The notes under the pieces were generated by a model. That model was not told the DNA's origin. It searched no databases and saw only the letters and a program-made list of their open reading frames with translations. Source: Cristatella mucedo (lineage: Eukaryota > Bryozoa > Phylactolaemata > Cristatellidae). From it: a DNA stretch of 64,000 nucleotides. Position 1 is the first letter of the stretch. Every line of letters begins with the position of its first letter. Shown here piece by piece: positions 23,565-32,279 of the stretch. The DNA lies in contig WPIO01000028.1 in assembly GCA_009760855.2 (NCBI GenBank), positions 2,798,501 to 2,862,500 of the forward strand, in the 5' to 3' direction. The position numbers and the translations under genes are program-made.

Positions 23565-24150
23565 CAAAAATAATAATAGTACACTTGATAAAGCGCTCAC
23601 AGAGAACAAAACCCTCTTATAGGAGCTTTATTTTTTCAGCAGAGGAAGTGCCACGACATGGTTAGTGGCAGCATCCTCAATAAACGAAGCGAAGAAAATG
23701 GTTAGGGGTAACATGCACAGGGTCAGCATGCAAGCGTGGTTTGTGGCCGCATGTACAGTGTCGGTGCTCATAAGCACTTAGAGGATGAAATGCGGGGACA
23801 CACCAAATGCTGAGGTAAAGATTTTCCTTTTTAGTTTTGTAATAAACGTGGTCAAATCAGTGGATGTCTTGATAAGAAGTCCGGTGTGAGTCACGGGCTA
23901 TGGGAGCATACGTACTAAAGGCACGGTCTCCACAAAATTTGTCGTTTTTACGAGTTGTAAGTATACAGTAAGATTCCAAAAAGCTGGTGGAACGAAGCTT
24001 ATCCTAAATGAGCAGTTAGCCGGTTAGGTAGGCTTATGAAAGAAATGAAAATGACTTAGAAGTGAGTGACAAAACCTTAAGGTCAATCCGTTGCTTCATA
24101 TGAAGCCAGAGGAGGTCGGCGAAAGGTTGTGTCATGTCGCAACTGCTACA
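23565..24150 (-). mobile_element. LINE A, 5'-truncated
   Basis: AAT-type tail, decayed 3' hairpin, 3' UTR (GGGTCAGCATGCAAG) and C-terminal region, then an abrupt end at CAACTGCTACAATC where the (AAT)n tail of the next LINE A starts. No open frame remains. Confidence 0.85.
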
Positions 24151-24185
24151 ATCAATAATAATAATAATAATAATATTGCACTTGA

Positions 24186-24227
24186 TAAAGCGCCCTCAGA
24201 GAACTTAATCTCTTTCTAGGCGCTTTA
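24186..24227 (-). other. LINE A 3' two-tier hairpin (reference copy)
   Basis: Outer arms TAAAGCGCC (24186-24194) and GGCGCTTTA (24219-24227) pair perfectly over 9 bp. Inner arms AGAGA (24198-24202) and TCTCT (24209-24213) close a 6-base loop. It is followed in element sense by an (ATT)n tail. In the L2/CR1 group the 3' end of the RNA is what the reverse transcriptase recognises; that this hairpin is the signal is inferred from its sharing with SINE A. Confidence 0.8.
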
Positions 24228-25551
24228 CATATGCTGCAAAGTGATATGCAATAGAATAGTAAGTAAAATCATGCTTGAAAAACAAACTGAATAATATGGT
24301 TAGGGGTGACATGCACAGGGTCAGCATGCAAATGTGGTTAGTGGCAGCATGCACAGTGTCAGCACACATAAGCACATCAAGGACGAATCACTGGGACCCA
24401 CTAGATGCTATCCTAAATAGGCGTGTTTTTAAGTTTCTTTTAAATGTGGTCAGGTCAGGGGATGTTCTGACGCAGGTCGGGAGGGAGTTCCAGGCTTTGG
24501 GAGCATACGAGCTAAATGCACGGTCTCCAAAGGATTTAAGGTTTGTACGAGGTATTTCCAGACTGTTGGATTCCGAAAAGTGGGTGGTACGATGCTTGGC
24601 CTGATAAGGTAGTATATCTGAAAGATAGGCTGGAGAACAAGACAGAGAAGCCTAGCTGAAGAGTTCAGCATTAGCTGTAAGCACCCGATCGCTAAAGCCG
24701 GTAGACTGGCAGCAGTGAGTTACAGAGGTCAAGACCGGAGGTTTCAAATGCATGAACCAACTTGGATGTGGTATCCATATCTAAACAAGCCTCATTTTAG
24801 CAAAATTATGTAGCTGAAATTAGGAGGACTTAACTTTGGAGCGACATGTTCGTCTAAAAAAAGCTCAGTTATAAACATGACAACCTAGATTGTGTGCAGA
24901 ATAAACAGGATAAAATCTAGAAGAGTCGATTTTAAGCCGTAACCTTTCTAGTTTCTGAATCACACTTGTTTTTACATGAATACGAGGTCGATTTTATAAT
25001 CATTCAACTTAAGCAAGTTTGCTAAAATCTGTGTGAAGATACTATCAATGCTTGCCGCAAGGGAGTCAAGAGAACTCGAAGTGCTGTTGGAATGGGAGGG
25101 AACAAAGAAAAGGTGTGACTGAGTGTCATCCACGTGGAATTGACAGCCTAGATTGTGCTTAACAATTATATCGGCATGAGGAACAGTATAAACCATGAAA
25201 GGAACCGGAAAAAACATGGCGTGTTGAGGTATTCCATATTTCAGAGGTTCCTCGGATGACCTTTGGTCATTCCTATCAATATTGTAGAGTCTTACACTGA
25301 GATGGGACTTGAATCATTGCAATGCAGTGCCACTAATGCTCAGGTGAGATTAGAAGCACTCAACAAGGACTTGGTAGTTGACAGCATTAGAGCTGCCGAA
25401 ACATTAAGCGTAAAAATATCAGATAATCTACCAGTGTCTGTATTATAAAGTAGTCATCGTTCACCTGACACAATGCTGACTGTGTGGAGTGATTAGCTCT
25501 AAAACCAAACAGGAACTTGGTAGCAAGGTTTGAAGCTTCAATATATGAGTT

Positions 25552-25721
25552 ATAAATAAATAAATAAATAATTCATTTGTATAGCACCCCAAGAGAACTT
25601 AATCTCTATTCAGGCGCTTCACATATGCCTCGGGCTCGAGCCAACGACCTCAGCTAAACCTTGGTCGGGGGCGAGCACCTTAACAGCTGGACCAAACCAG
25701 CTCGGCGGTTCAGAAGGTCGA
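25552..25721 (-). repeat. SINE A, full length, inserted in LINE A RT
   Basis: Flanked by GAGTT on both sides (25547-25551 and 25722-25726), a 5-bp target duplication. Minus-strand order: head of about 30 bases, A-box-like segment, B-box-like GGCTCGAGCCCGAG region, linker, 3' hairpin with outer arms 25583-25588 and 25613-25618 (one G.U pair) and inner arms 25592-25596 and 25603-25607, then (TTTA)n. LINE A copies at 36.84 and 47.02 kb have the uninterrupted GAGTTC site. Confidence 0.9.
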
Positions 25722-26613
25722 GAGTTCAGCTGATCTGCCACGACTGGTTCCAGCGTCTTTGATAGGAATGGCAGAAGAGAGACTGGGCAGTAGTTGCTCA
25801 AGTTCTCTCGGTCTAGTGTCACTTTCTTGTTGAGCTGCCTGACTACCGTCTTTCTGAGAAGGGCTGGAACATGACATAAGGTGACGACTTATTAACGATG
25901 TTAGTTATGAACGACAGCTGCAGATCAATGCATGTTAGAAGCAGGGCATTGTGATTATGATCGAGATTAGTAGTTGTTTTATTTGACTGGGATGTAAACC
26001 TATATATCCTACGAAGATATTTGAATAGGATGAGGTCACTAGCGTCCTCCTTGTATGTAGATATTTAGATGCTGCGACGAATTGAGGGACATCAGTCTAC
26101 AGGGGAAGCTTCCCTCATAGGGATGGAATATCTGATCTTTTCAATGCACTTGATAATGAAACTAGACAAGACATGAGCTAGATCTTCACAGGGATCTTTA
26201 GTTAAGAAGAAATTCTGAGAGCCGTTGAGGAGATGGTTGATCGTCAAGATCGGCATTTTTGGATTATGCATCTGTGATTCAACAATTTTCTTTCCTATAA
26301 GGTAGGCTTTGCCTTTGCTAGGATCAATAGGTATGACCTACAGTATTCCTCATATGCTTGTCGATGGACAGTTAGCTCTGATCTTGTGTATGATTTCTCA
26401 AGCTTGCACTTGATAGACCTAGCTAGTTGGATGTCTGTGGTTAAACTTAAGCCGTCTAGGTGTGGGCACACAGTATGCTTAGAAAGGGGTGCAAACTCAT
26501 CGAGTATGTCGGCTAGTGTTGTTTTGTGGCGATCTAACTATTATGATACATCGGAATGGGGAAGCAGAGGCAGAGGCGAGGGATCTATTCTCATACGGAC
26601 AACATCAACGGTC

Positions 26614-26787
26614 AGCCGCGATGATACACGAGGCAAGGCGCTTGCTTTTCATGGCATCGGCCCCGAGGTCGCAGGTTAAAATCCTACAGTGGATGACCCT
26701 TTACCGCCACTGCTAGCGGTGGCGATAGCCCGTAAACCTTCTTCTGTCACTACTCAAAAGAGGGTGTTCAATCAGCTAGTATGAATG
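26614..26787 (+). repeat. SINE B, full length, with 9-bp target duplication
   Basis: Bounded by TCAACGGTC at 26605-26613 and 26788-26796. It has a tRNA-like head (B box decayed to GGTTAAAATCC), then a body hairpin CGCCACTGC/GCGGTGGCG (26705-26713 and 26716-26724) followed by GATAGCC, then a 3' part ending in AAAAGAGGGTGTTCAATCAGC-type sequence. The LINE A copy near 13.5 kb shows the same place without insertion. Confidence 0.9.
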
Positions 26788-27461
26788 TCAACGGTCTTGT
26801 TGGTTCGTGGTTTATAGGTGATTTTAGATAGGGAAGAGAAGGAACACACTTTTGATTGAATGAGATCTGGATGTGGTCAAAAAGTACAATCTGGTATTAA
26901 TCGGTAACGATAAAGTGCAGTTAAATGACAAAATTTGGTCGGGTGTGTGATGCTTGATGTGAGTAGTTCCATGTAAATGAGCTACAAGAGGCAGTGAGTC
27001 AGTCAGAGCACGAAATTCAGTGCTGAAACTATGGAGAAGTTATACAAAATAAGGTTGAAATCTCCCATTACGAGGTAGAACCGATCTCTTGCACAGAAAA
27101 TCGAAATGAGATAGGAGAAGTCCGAGATTAGGGAGGATTGGGTACCTGGTGGGAGCTGAACTACTGCTATCGTCGGCAGGTTGTCGTCAAGTGAAATTAA
27201 GGCAATCGATTCGAAAGACTACATAGAAGGTACCACAAATGATTTGAAGTCGAATTTTGAACCAATGATAATACAAACTCCACATTCAGTTGTGATTGAT
27301 CCGGGGTTGTGGAAGAATGAGAAACCAGTCGAGCTAGGGTCTTTAATTGTCTGGCAGTTTACTTATTTCAGCCAATTTTAAGTCATAGCCAGCGAATCGG
27401 GACTATTTTTTTTAGAATAGGGCAGCTTATTACTTGAGGTTCATTTCACAATGAGCGATAA

Positions 27462-27668
27462 TAATAACACTAATAATAATAATGCACTTGATAAAGCGCC
27501 CTCAGAGATCTCAATCTCTCTTTAAGCGCTTTATATTTTCTGCAAAGGAGAAATGCACTTAAATGGGAAGTAATGTCATGCTTGATAAACAAACAAAATG
27601 AAAAAAATGGCTAGGGTGGCATGCTCAGGGTCAGCATGCAAATGTGGTTAGTGGCAGCATGCACAGCG
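27462..27668 (-). mobile_element. LINE A 3' UTR fragment
   Basis: (AAT)n tail, 3' hairpin and the first 150 bases of the 3' UTR, ending at GCAGCATGCACAG. It lies immediately upstream, in element sense, of the 5' end of the copy at 24151-27461. Confidence 0.85.
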
Positions 27669-27869
27669 ATGATTCTAACAACAAGCCTTACGTCGGGCTG
27701 CAGGAGTTCTAACAGGCCTAATGACTACTAATTTTGAGAAATTCACAGTGTCGCCTGTAGGAGAGCTTGCTGAGTGGTTCGAGACAACGCTTTGAATGCC
27801 AAACAAGTGGGTAGTCATGTAGAAATTTCCTCCACATAAGCTGTGTCTAAGCAGGACGCTCCGGCCAGT

Positions 27870-27926
27870 GGTATACTATACGGTATACTATACGGTATAC
27901 TATACGGTATACTATACGGTATACTA
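27870..27926. repeat. 12-bp minisatellite, about 4.7 units
   Basis: Perfect tandem units GGTATACTATAC start at 27870, 27882, 27894 and 27906, with a partial fifth unit. The unit contains the palindrome GTATAC. Confidence 0.95.
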
Positions 27927-28263
27927 ACGGTATGCTTTTCTATGGTCAATGCATAGTTAAAGTATCTGAGCGACAACAGAAACATCTTGGAATGCGTTTG
28001 AGCTACAATGACGAAGTGGTAAGTGGTGGGCGTGATTATGCAATGTGATGTAATGTAATGTAACTCCGTCTGTAACTCCACAAAGTCATAAAGACCATGT
28101 GGGTGTTACGCAGGAGAGTTTTGTATAGCCCATTCACAGCCTAAGCGACTTTCGGTACGCATTCGGTAGCCAACAGACTTCGTCTCACGCAACAAAGAGA
28201 AAGTGGGAAGCATAGCAGAGTCCGGAGAGCAGTTGAGGTAGTAAGTAGCATAGAAGTAGCAGC

Positions 28264-29019
28264 TCACGACCGCTGAAAAAGATGAGCCATAGTCGGCAGT
28301 AGGAGAGTAAAAATAAAATAAAATGAAGAGTAATTTTCGTTGCGTAAGAATTGTGGAAGCGAGTTCCACAGTCTAGGACCTGCAGAGCTAAATCTTCTGT
28401 CGCCAACTGTCTTTAAACTGAGGAATGAAACAGCTAATTTATTGTCCACACATGACCCGAGGGCGCGCACAGGCTGAAATAGATGCAGAAGTTCAGCTTG
28501 GTACGAAGGAGCCAAGCAGTGGTGGGCCTTGTGGGTCAGCATAGGAACTTTGCTCTGTATCCTTTACTCAACCAGCAACCATCCTAGCTTTTTCAGCAAT
28601 GGAGACACGTGCCAAAACCGCTGGGACTTGAAGACTAGCTTTGCAGCCATATTCATAGTCAGCTGCAGTGGCATAGTAGCTTTTTTTGGCAGCCCAGCCA
28701 ATAGGGTATTTCAATAATCACGCCGAGACAGAAATAAAGAGCTAGTTATTGTTTTTACAAGCCACTGTGGGAGACAGCTCCTAATCTTGGATTGGGATCG
28801 GATGTGATGGCTAGCTGTAGAGGCAGTCTTCCGAATGAAGCTTTTGAAATTAAGGCAGCTGTCGAACACGACACCTAAATTTCGAGCACGTGGTGATGGT
28901 CGCACGACAGCATTGCCTATTAGAACAGAAAAGCCTTTGAATCCAGCCACACGCTTAGGGTTTCCTATGAGCAGCAGTTCGGTTTTATCATCATTTAATT
29001 TCCGGGAGTTTTCCGACAT
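28264..29019 (-). pseudogene. LINE B ORF2, C-terminal part (broken)
   Basis: Two open pieces (28711-29019 and 28264-28542) joined across a frameshift. The first begins with SENSRKLNDDKTELLLIGNP, the end of the palm/thumb region (LNDDKTELL follows the active site in this clade), then CLPQWLVKTITSSLFLSRRDY. The second contains LTHKAHHCLAPSYQAELL and SSAGPRLWNSLPQFLRNE, the usual end of L2-like ORF2 proteins. The frame closes just before the 3' UTR. Confidence 0.9.
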
Positions 29020-29745
29020 CCAGGATCAAAAATCGGCAAGGCAGGCATTCAGTTTCTTAGTTGTGCAGCGGATTCCGACGGTTGGAATGACAAATACAAC
29101 TGAGTATCGTCAGCATAAAAGTGATATCCTATTCCATGTGCCTTAATCACTTTTCCCACAGGTTGTGTATAAATAAAGAACAGCAAGGGACCGAGTACAA
29201 CCCTTGAGGGACTCTACAGGTGACCCTGCTCGTGTCTGAGACCTGATCCCCACACGACACGGATTGAACACGATCAGATAAGTATGATTTAAACACGCCG
29301 GTGCTTCGTCTGCGAGACCGATCGTTGTTCTCAATCGTTCAAACAGTACCTCGTGATCAATGGTGTCGAAGGCAGCAGACAGATCTAGCAGAGCTAGGGC
29401 AGTGACATTCCCGCCGTCGTTGCTACGTAGAATGTCATTATTAACACGGAGGAGAGCAGTTTCAGTAGAGTGCTGCCTCTTGATCCCTGATCGAAATGTT
29501 TCTGACATTCCATTATTTTTAATACGCTCAACCAGCTGCTTAGCAACAATTTTTTCAAGAATTTTTTGTAAGAACGAAAGAAGGGAAACTTGGCAATAGT
29601 TTGGTAGGAGCTCTGTGTCTAATCCAGGCTTTTTAAGAATAGGTCTAACGATTGCCGATTTGAATGACTTGGGGACGACCCCTCTTCCCAAAGAAGCAAT
29701 ACAAATCTTGGTTATGGCAAGGCTAAGTTGGTCTGCTAGTGGAGA
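29020..29745 (-). pseudogene. LINE B ORF2, reverse transcriptase core (broken)
   Basis: The frame at 29143-29691 reads PKSFKSAIVRPILKKPGLDT, then the fingers motif NYCQVSLLSFLQKILEKIV, HSTETALLRVNNDIL and the first catalytic-Asp motif LALLDLSAAFDTIDHEVL. A frameshift follows. The next frame, just left of it, has [20 protein letters not shown] and the intact active site [14 protein letters not shown], with YADD encoded at 29106-29117. Known function of the family: target-primed reverse transcription in the nucleus. The frameshifts make this copy non-functional. Confidence 0.92.
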
Positions 29746-29755
29746 CCACAGAGAT

Positions 29756-29900
29756 TAAATATAATTCATTTATATGGCGCCCCAAGATAAATTAATCTCT
29801 ATTCAGGGGCTTCACATATGCCTTGGGGCTCGAGCCCACGACCTCAGTCAGACCTTAGTCGGGGCGAGCACGTTAACCGCTAGACCAAACCAGTTCGGCA
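29756..29900 (-). repeat. SINE A, full length, inserted in LINE B ORF2
   Basis: Complete head (CCGAACTGGTTTGGTCTAGC), A- and B-box-like segments, 3' hairpin (inner arm partly mutated) and AT-rich tail. A 4-bp duplication AGAT flanks it (29752-29755 and 29901-29904). LINE B coding sequence is collinear on the two sides (SPEDPIS... to the right, SLWSPLADQLSLAITK to the left). Confidence 0.9.
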
Positions 29901-29904
29901 AGAT

Positions 29905-30644
29905 GAAGATATAGGGTCTTCAGGAGACGAGCTCTTTTTGCTAGACCTTATTAAGGCAGCCACATCACAGGCAGAAACATCAGAGAACCTTTTAAGAAAG
30001 GTCAAAGGTTGAGGAACGGCGATTGCTTTGGTCGGAGGGGGCTTAATGGAGGCACGAATGTGCACACTTTTTTTCAGTAAAGAAGGCTGAAAACTTTTTG
30101 GCTGAGCCCTTAATATCTGGGGAGTCAGACCTCACAGCATTGGCCAGTAAATGGTTTACTGTCGTATAAATCTGTTTAGTGTCCGACTGGCAGGAATTCA
30201 GTCTTCTAATGAAAAAAAAAGCCCTGGCTTTTTTTAGCTTTCGGGCGTAAACTTGAAGGAAGTCTTTAAAATTGACTAGGTCTGCCTCAGACCCAGATTT
30301 TTTGAAACGACGTTCAGTCTGCGCTTAACACGGCGCATCTTAAGGAGTTTTTTTGTAAATTGAAAGCAATCTCGACGACTTTGAACACGGATAGAGCGAA
30401 CGGGAGCATGCTTGTCAAGAGCACTTCTGAATGTCATGTTCATCGCATCATTGAGGGTATCGAGACTGCCGGTCGTGTCTGAATGCAGATCAAGAAGGCC
30501 TGCATCACAAACAGATTTCAAAAACTTGTCTATGTCAATGCTTTGCAAGTTACGTCGTTTGCAAATTCGACATTGCCCTGTATGTACGAGAGAGCTGGAA
30601 CAGTCAACGAGATTGAACAATAATCTGAGAGGGTCAGTGGGCAC
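29905..30644 (-). pseudogene. LINE B ORF2, linker between endonuclease and RT
   Basis: The frame at 30276-30644 includes RNLQSIDIDKFLKSVCDAGL and ALDKHAPVRSIRVQSR, which matches the KHAP-type linker of L2/CR1 ORF2 proteins. After a shift the frame at 29880-30065 gives PLTFLKRFSDVSACDVAALI and SPEDPIS, the segment just before the RT. SINE A interrupts the coding sequence right after it. Confidence 0.85.
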
Positions 30645-30670
30645 ACCACAAGGTCAGTGGGGAGGACATC

Positions 30671-31235
30671 CTAAGTGATCACGAGATCTAGAATGTGGCC
30701 ACCGACGTGGGTGCTATGATTAACGTGTTGGGCCAAATCAAAATTCGCCAGACAGTCAAGAAATGAGCGGACCTGGCTGTTGCTAGGGTTGTCAACGTGA
30801 ATATTCAAGTCACCTACAATCAGTAACGGCCTGTCACACGCAAATATTTTAGCCGGGAACTCTGAAAACTCCTCTATAAACAAGTTTAGACAGCCAGAAA
30901 GAGTCCGGTATATTACGCAGGTGAGAGGCATCGTCTTTGATGAAGACTTGATAGCGACCGATTCAAACGATGACCCATGCGAGAAACTGCACATTTTATA
31001 GCCAAACGATTCGCGAACAACAATTGCAACCCCGCCATAAACCTTGTCAGAACGCATGGACTGATAGAATGAGAACTCGGCTGAAGTGATCTCGGAAATA
31101 CAGCTACTGGAACAAATTGTCAGCCTGGTTTCGGTAAGCAGAAATGCATCTAGCTTCTCCTGGATTACCTGATCGCGGATAAGTAACCCCTTCGTTTTAG
31201 CCAGCAGACATTTATTAGGCTGAGTTTAAGAGGCT
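30671..31235 (-). pseudogene. LINE B ORF2, APE-type endonuclease
   Basis: Minus strand: KLDAFLLTETRLTIC carries the catalytic Glu motif (LTET, about 31.13 kb). The frame 30671-31057 continues with YGGVAIVVRESFGYKMCSFS, ESVAIKSSSKTMPLTCVIYR, the metal-site motif PLLIVGDLNIHVDNPSNS, and THVGGHILDLVIT, which stands for the terminal SDHH-containing region of apurinic endonucleases. This domain nicks target DNA in non-LTR retrotransposition. The next residues are cut off from the linker by a frame change. Confidence 0.92.
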
Positions 31236-31570
31236 GCCCAACAGCTGGGTGACGGCGATGAAGTGGCTTTAATTCTTTACCGTTTGCGTCCGGCCCGGCG
31301 GACGCTGGCTCTTCGAATTTGAATTGGACCTTGGTAACGGCCGTCGGACGACGTTTCTTGACGTGCTAGGCTACGACTGGTGGGCTACTACTGCAAGCAC
31401 TTTAAACTTACGAGTCGTAGGTTTGATAGCTGAGCTGTTGATAGGGCGAACGCAGGATGAAGGAAGGTTCTCACTGACCCACCCGAGAAGGCCGGCTGGT
31501 AGGTATCGACTAACGATAAAACTCACATGCAGGTTAGTGGCCGCCAGCATGGCAAAGGCCGCCACCTGAG

Positions 31571-31899
31571 TGGGAAACCTTGCAGCCCAGAGCGATGACT
31601 GTTTATATGTCCACAGACAATTAGTTTCTTCTGAGCTACGGTGAAAGAAAAAGTGAAATCCGGTAATGTTAAAGAGAGGAGAACTAAGTGAAACGTATTC
31701 AACTGGATCCGTAAACCCTTTTATCTCTCAGCTGCTACGTTGCACTGAAAAAGCATGTGTCAAGTATAAGATGACTACAATAGCAATCTGAAATGGAATA
31801 TGGGTCTATTGCTCAAGAGATTTACCTATTTACCTTGAGAACTGCAGAACCAAATAGCAGAGCTGGCTTGCTTTTTAAACAATAACAAATGAGCTATGC
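31571..31899. other. Short unrecognised gap
   Basis: Sequence between two LINE B pieces with no recognised motif. It could include the untested 5' end of the LINE B element to its left. Confidence 0.4.
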
Positions 31900-32265
31900 A
31901 GTGTAATGTAATGTATCTCGATCTATTACTCCACAAAGCCAAAACCACTATCCGAGTGTCACATGGGGATATTTTTGTTGGATACTCACAGCTACAGCTG
32001 CATTCGGAATGCAATCACTAGCAAGATACAGATAATCTCAGGAGACGAAGGGAAATTGGGTTGCATAGATAAATCGAGAGAGCAGTTTAGATTGTGAATA
32101 AAATGCAAATAGCAGTTTAGAACCACTGGAGATGATTTGCTAAACTTGGCAGCATGAGAGTAGCTATCATTAGGTATGAATTAAGGGAGTTCCCTAGTTT
32201 CGGACCTGCAGAGCACAAGCTTCAGTCGCCAACAGCCATTAATTCGAGGAATGGCAATGCATTCG
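31900..32265 (-). mobile_element. LINE B 3' fragment
   Basis: Starts with GTGTAATGTAATGTAT, the TACAT-type tail, followed by the 3' UTR and the C-terminal segment (TTCGGACCTGCAGAGC matches TCTAGGACCTGCAGAGC of the main copy). 5'-truncated in the C-terminal region. Confidence 0.85.
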
Positions 32266-32279
32266 TGATACGGTCATCA

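Larger units (their letters stand above)
24151..27461 (-). mobile_element. LINE A, almost complete ORF2 relic with two nested SINEs
   Basis: Order from the left: (AAT)n tail (24155-24174), perfect two-tier hairpin (24186-24227), 3' UTR, C-terminal region (minus-strand frame 24450-24671), reverse transcriptase with an altered active site (FHVDD at 25124-25138 in place of FYADD; frame 24972-25217), RT N-terminal motif SNYCPVSLLPFLSKTLEPVV (frame 25619-25822), linker, and endonuclease with VMGDFNLIL and MT*NWL, where the catalytic Glu codon is a stop (27378-27380). A deletion near 24.62 kb removes part of the C-terminal region. SINE A (25552-25721) and SINE B (26614-26787) are inserted. The copy stops at the start of the endonuclease and abuts the tail of another LINE A. 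Confidence 0.9.
28040..31570 (-). mobile_element. LINE B (L2/CR1-like), near-complete element, split by SINE A
   Basis: The best-preserved LINE of the window, read on the minus strand from right to left: a basic stretch (HVKKRR...) and FKFEEPASAGPDANGKEL before the endonuclease; APE endonuclease (about 30.67-31.23 kb); linker; reverse transcriptase; C-terminal region with SSAGPRLWNSLPQFLRNE; a stop near 28264; a 220-base 3' UTR; and a tail of TACAT-type repeats (about 28048-28061). It needs only a few frame corrections across more than 3 kb, so it is younger than most LINE A copies. No separate ORF1 was recognised. The 5' edge is set by eye and may extend further. Confidence 0.9.

Noticed and set aside
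24275-24604. 109-codon plus-strand frame
   Set aside because: Antisense reading of the LINE A 3' UTR and C-terminal region; similar antisense frames appear at 39365-39577 and 45811-46029.
29360-29599. 79-codon plus-strand frame
   Set aside because: Antisense shadow of the LINE B reverse transcriptase, as are frames at 28835-29146 and 30412-30678.
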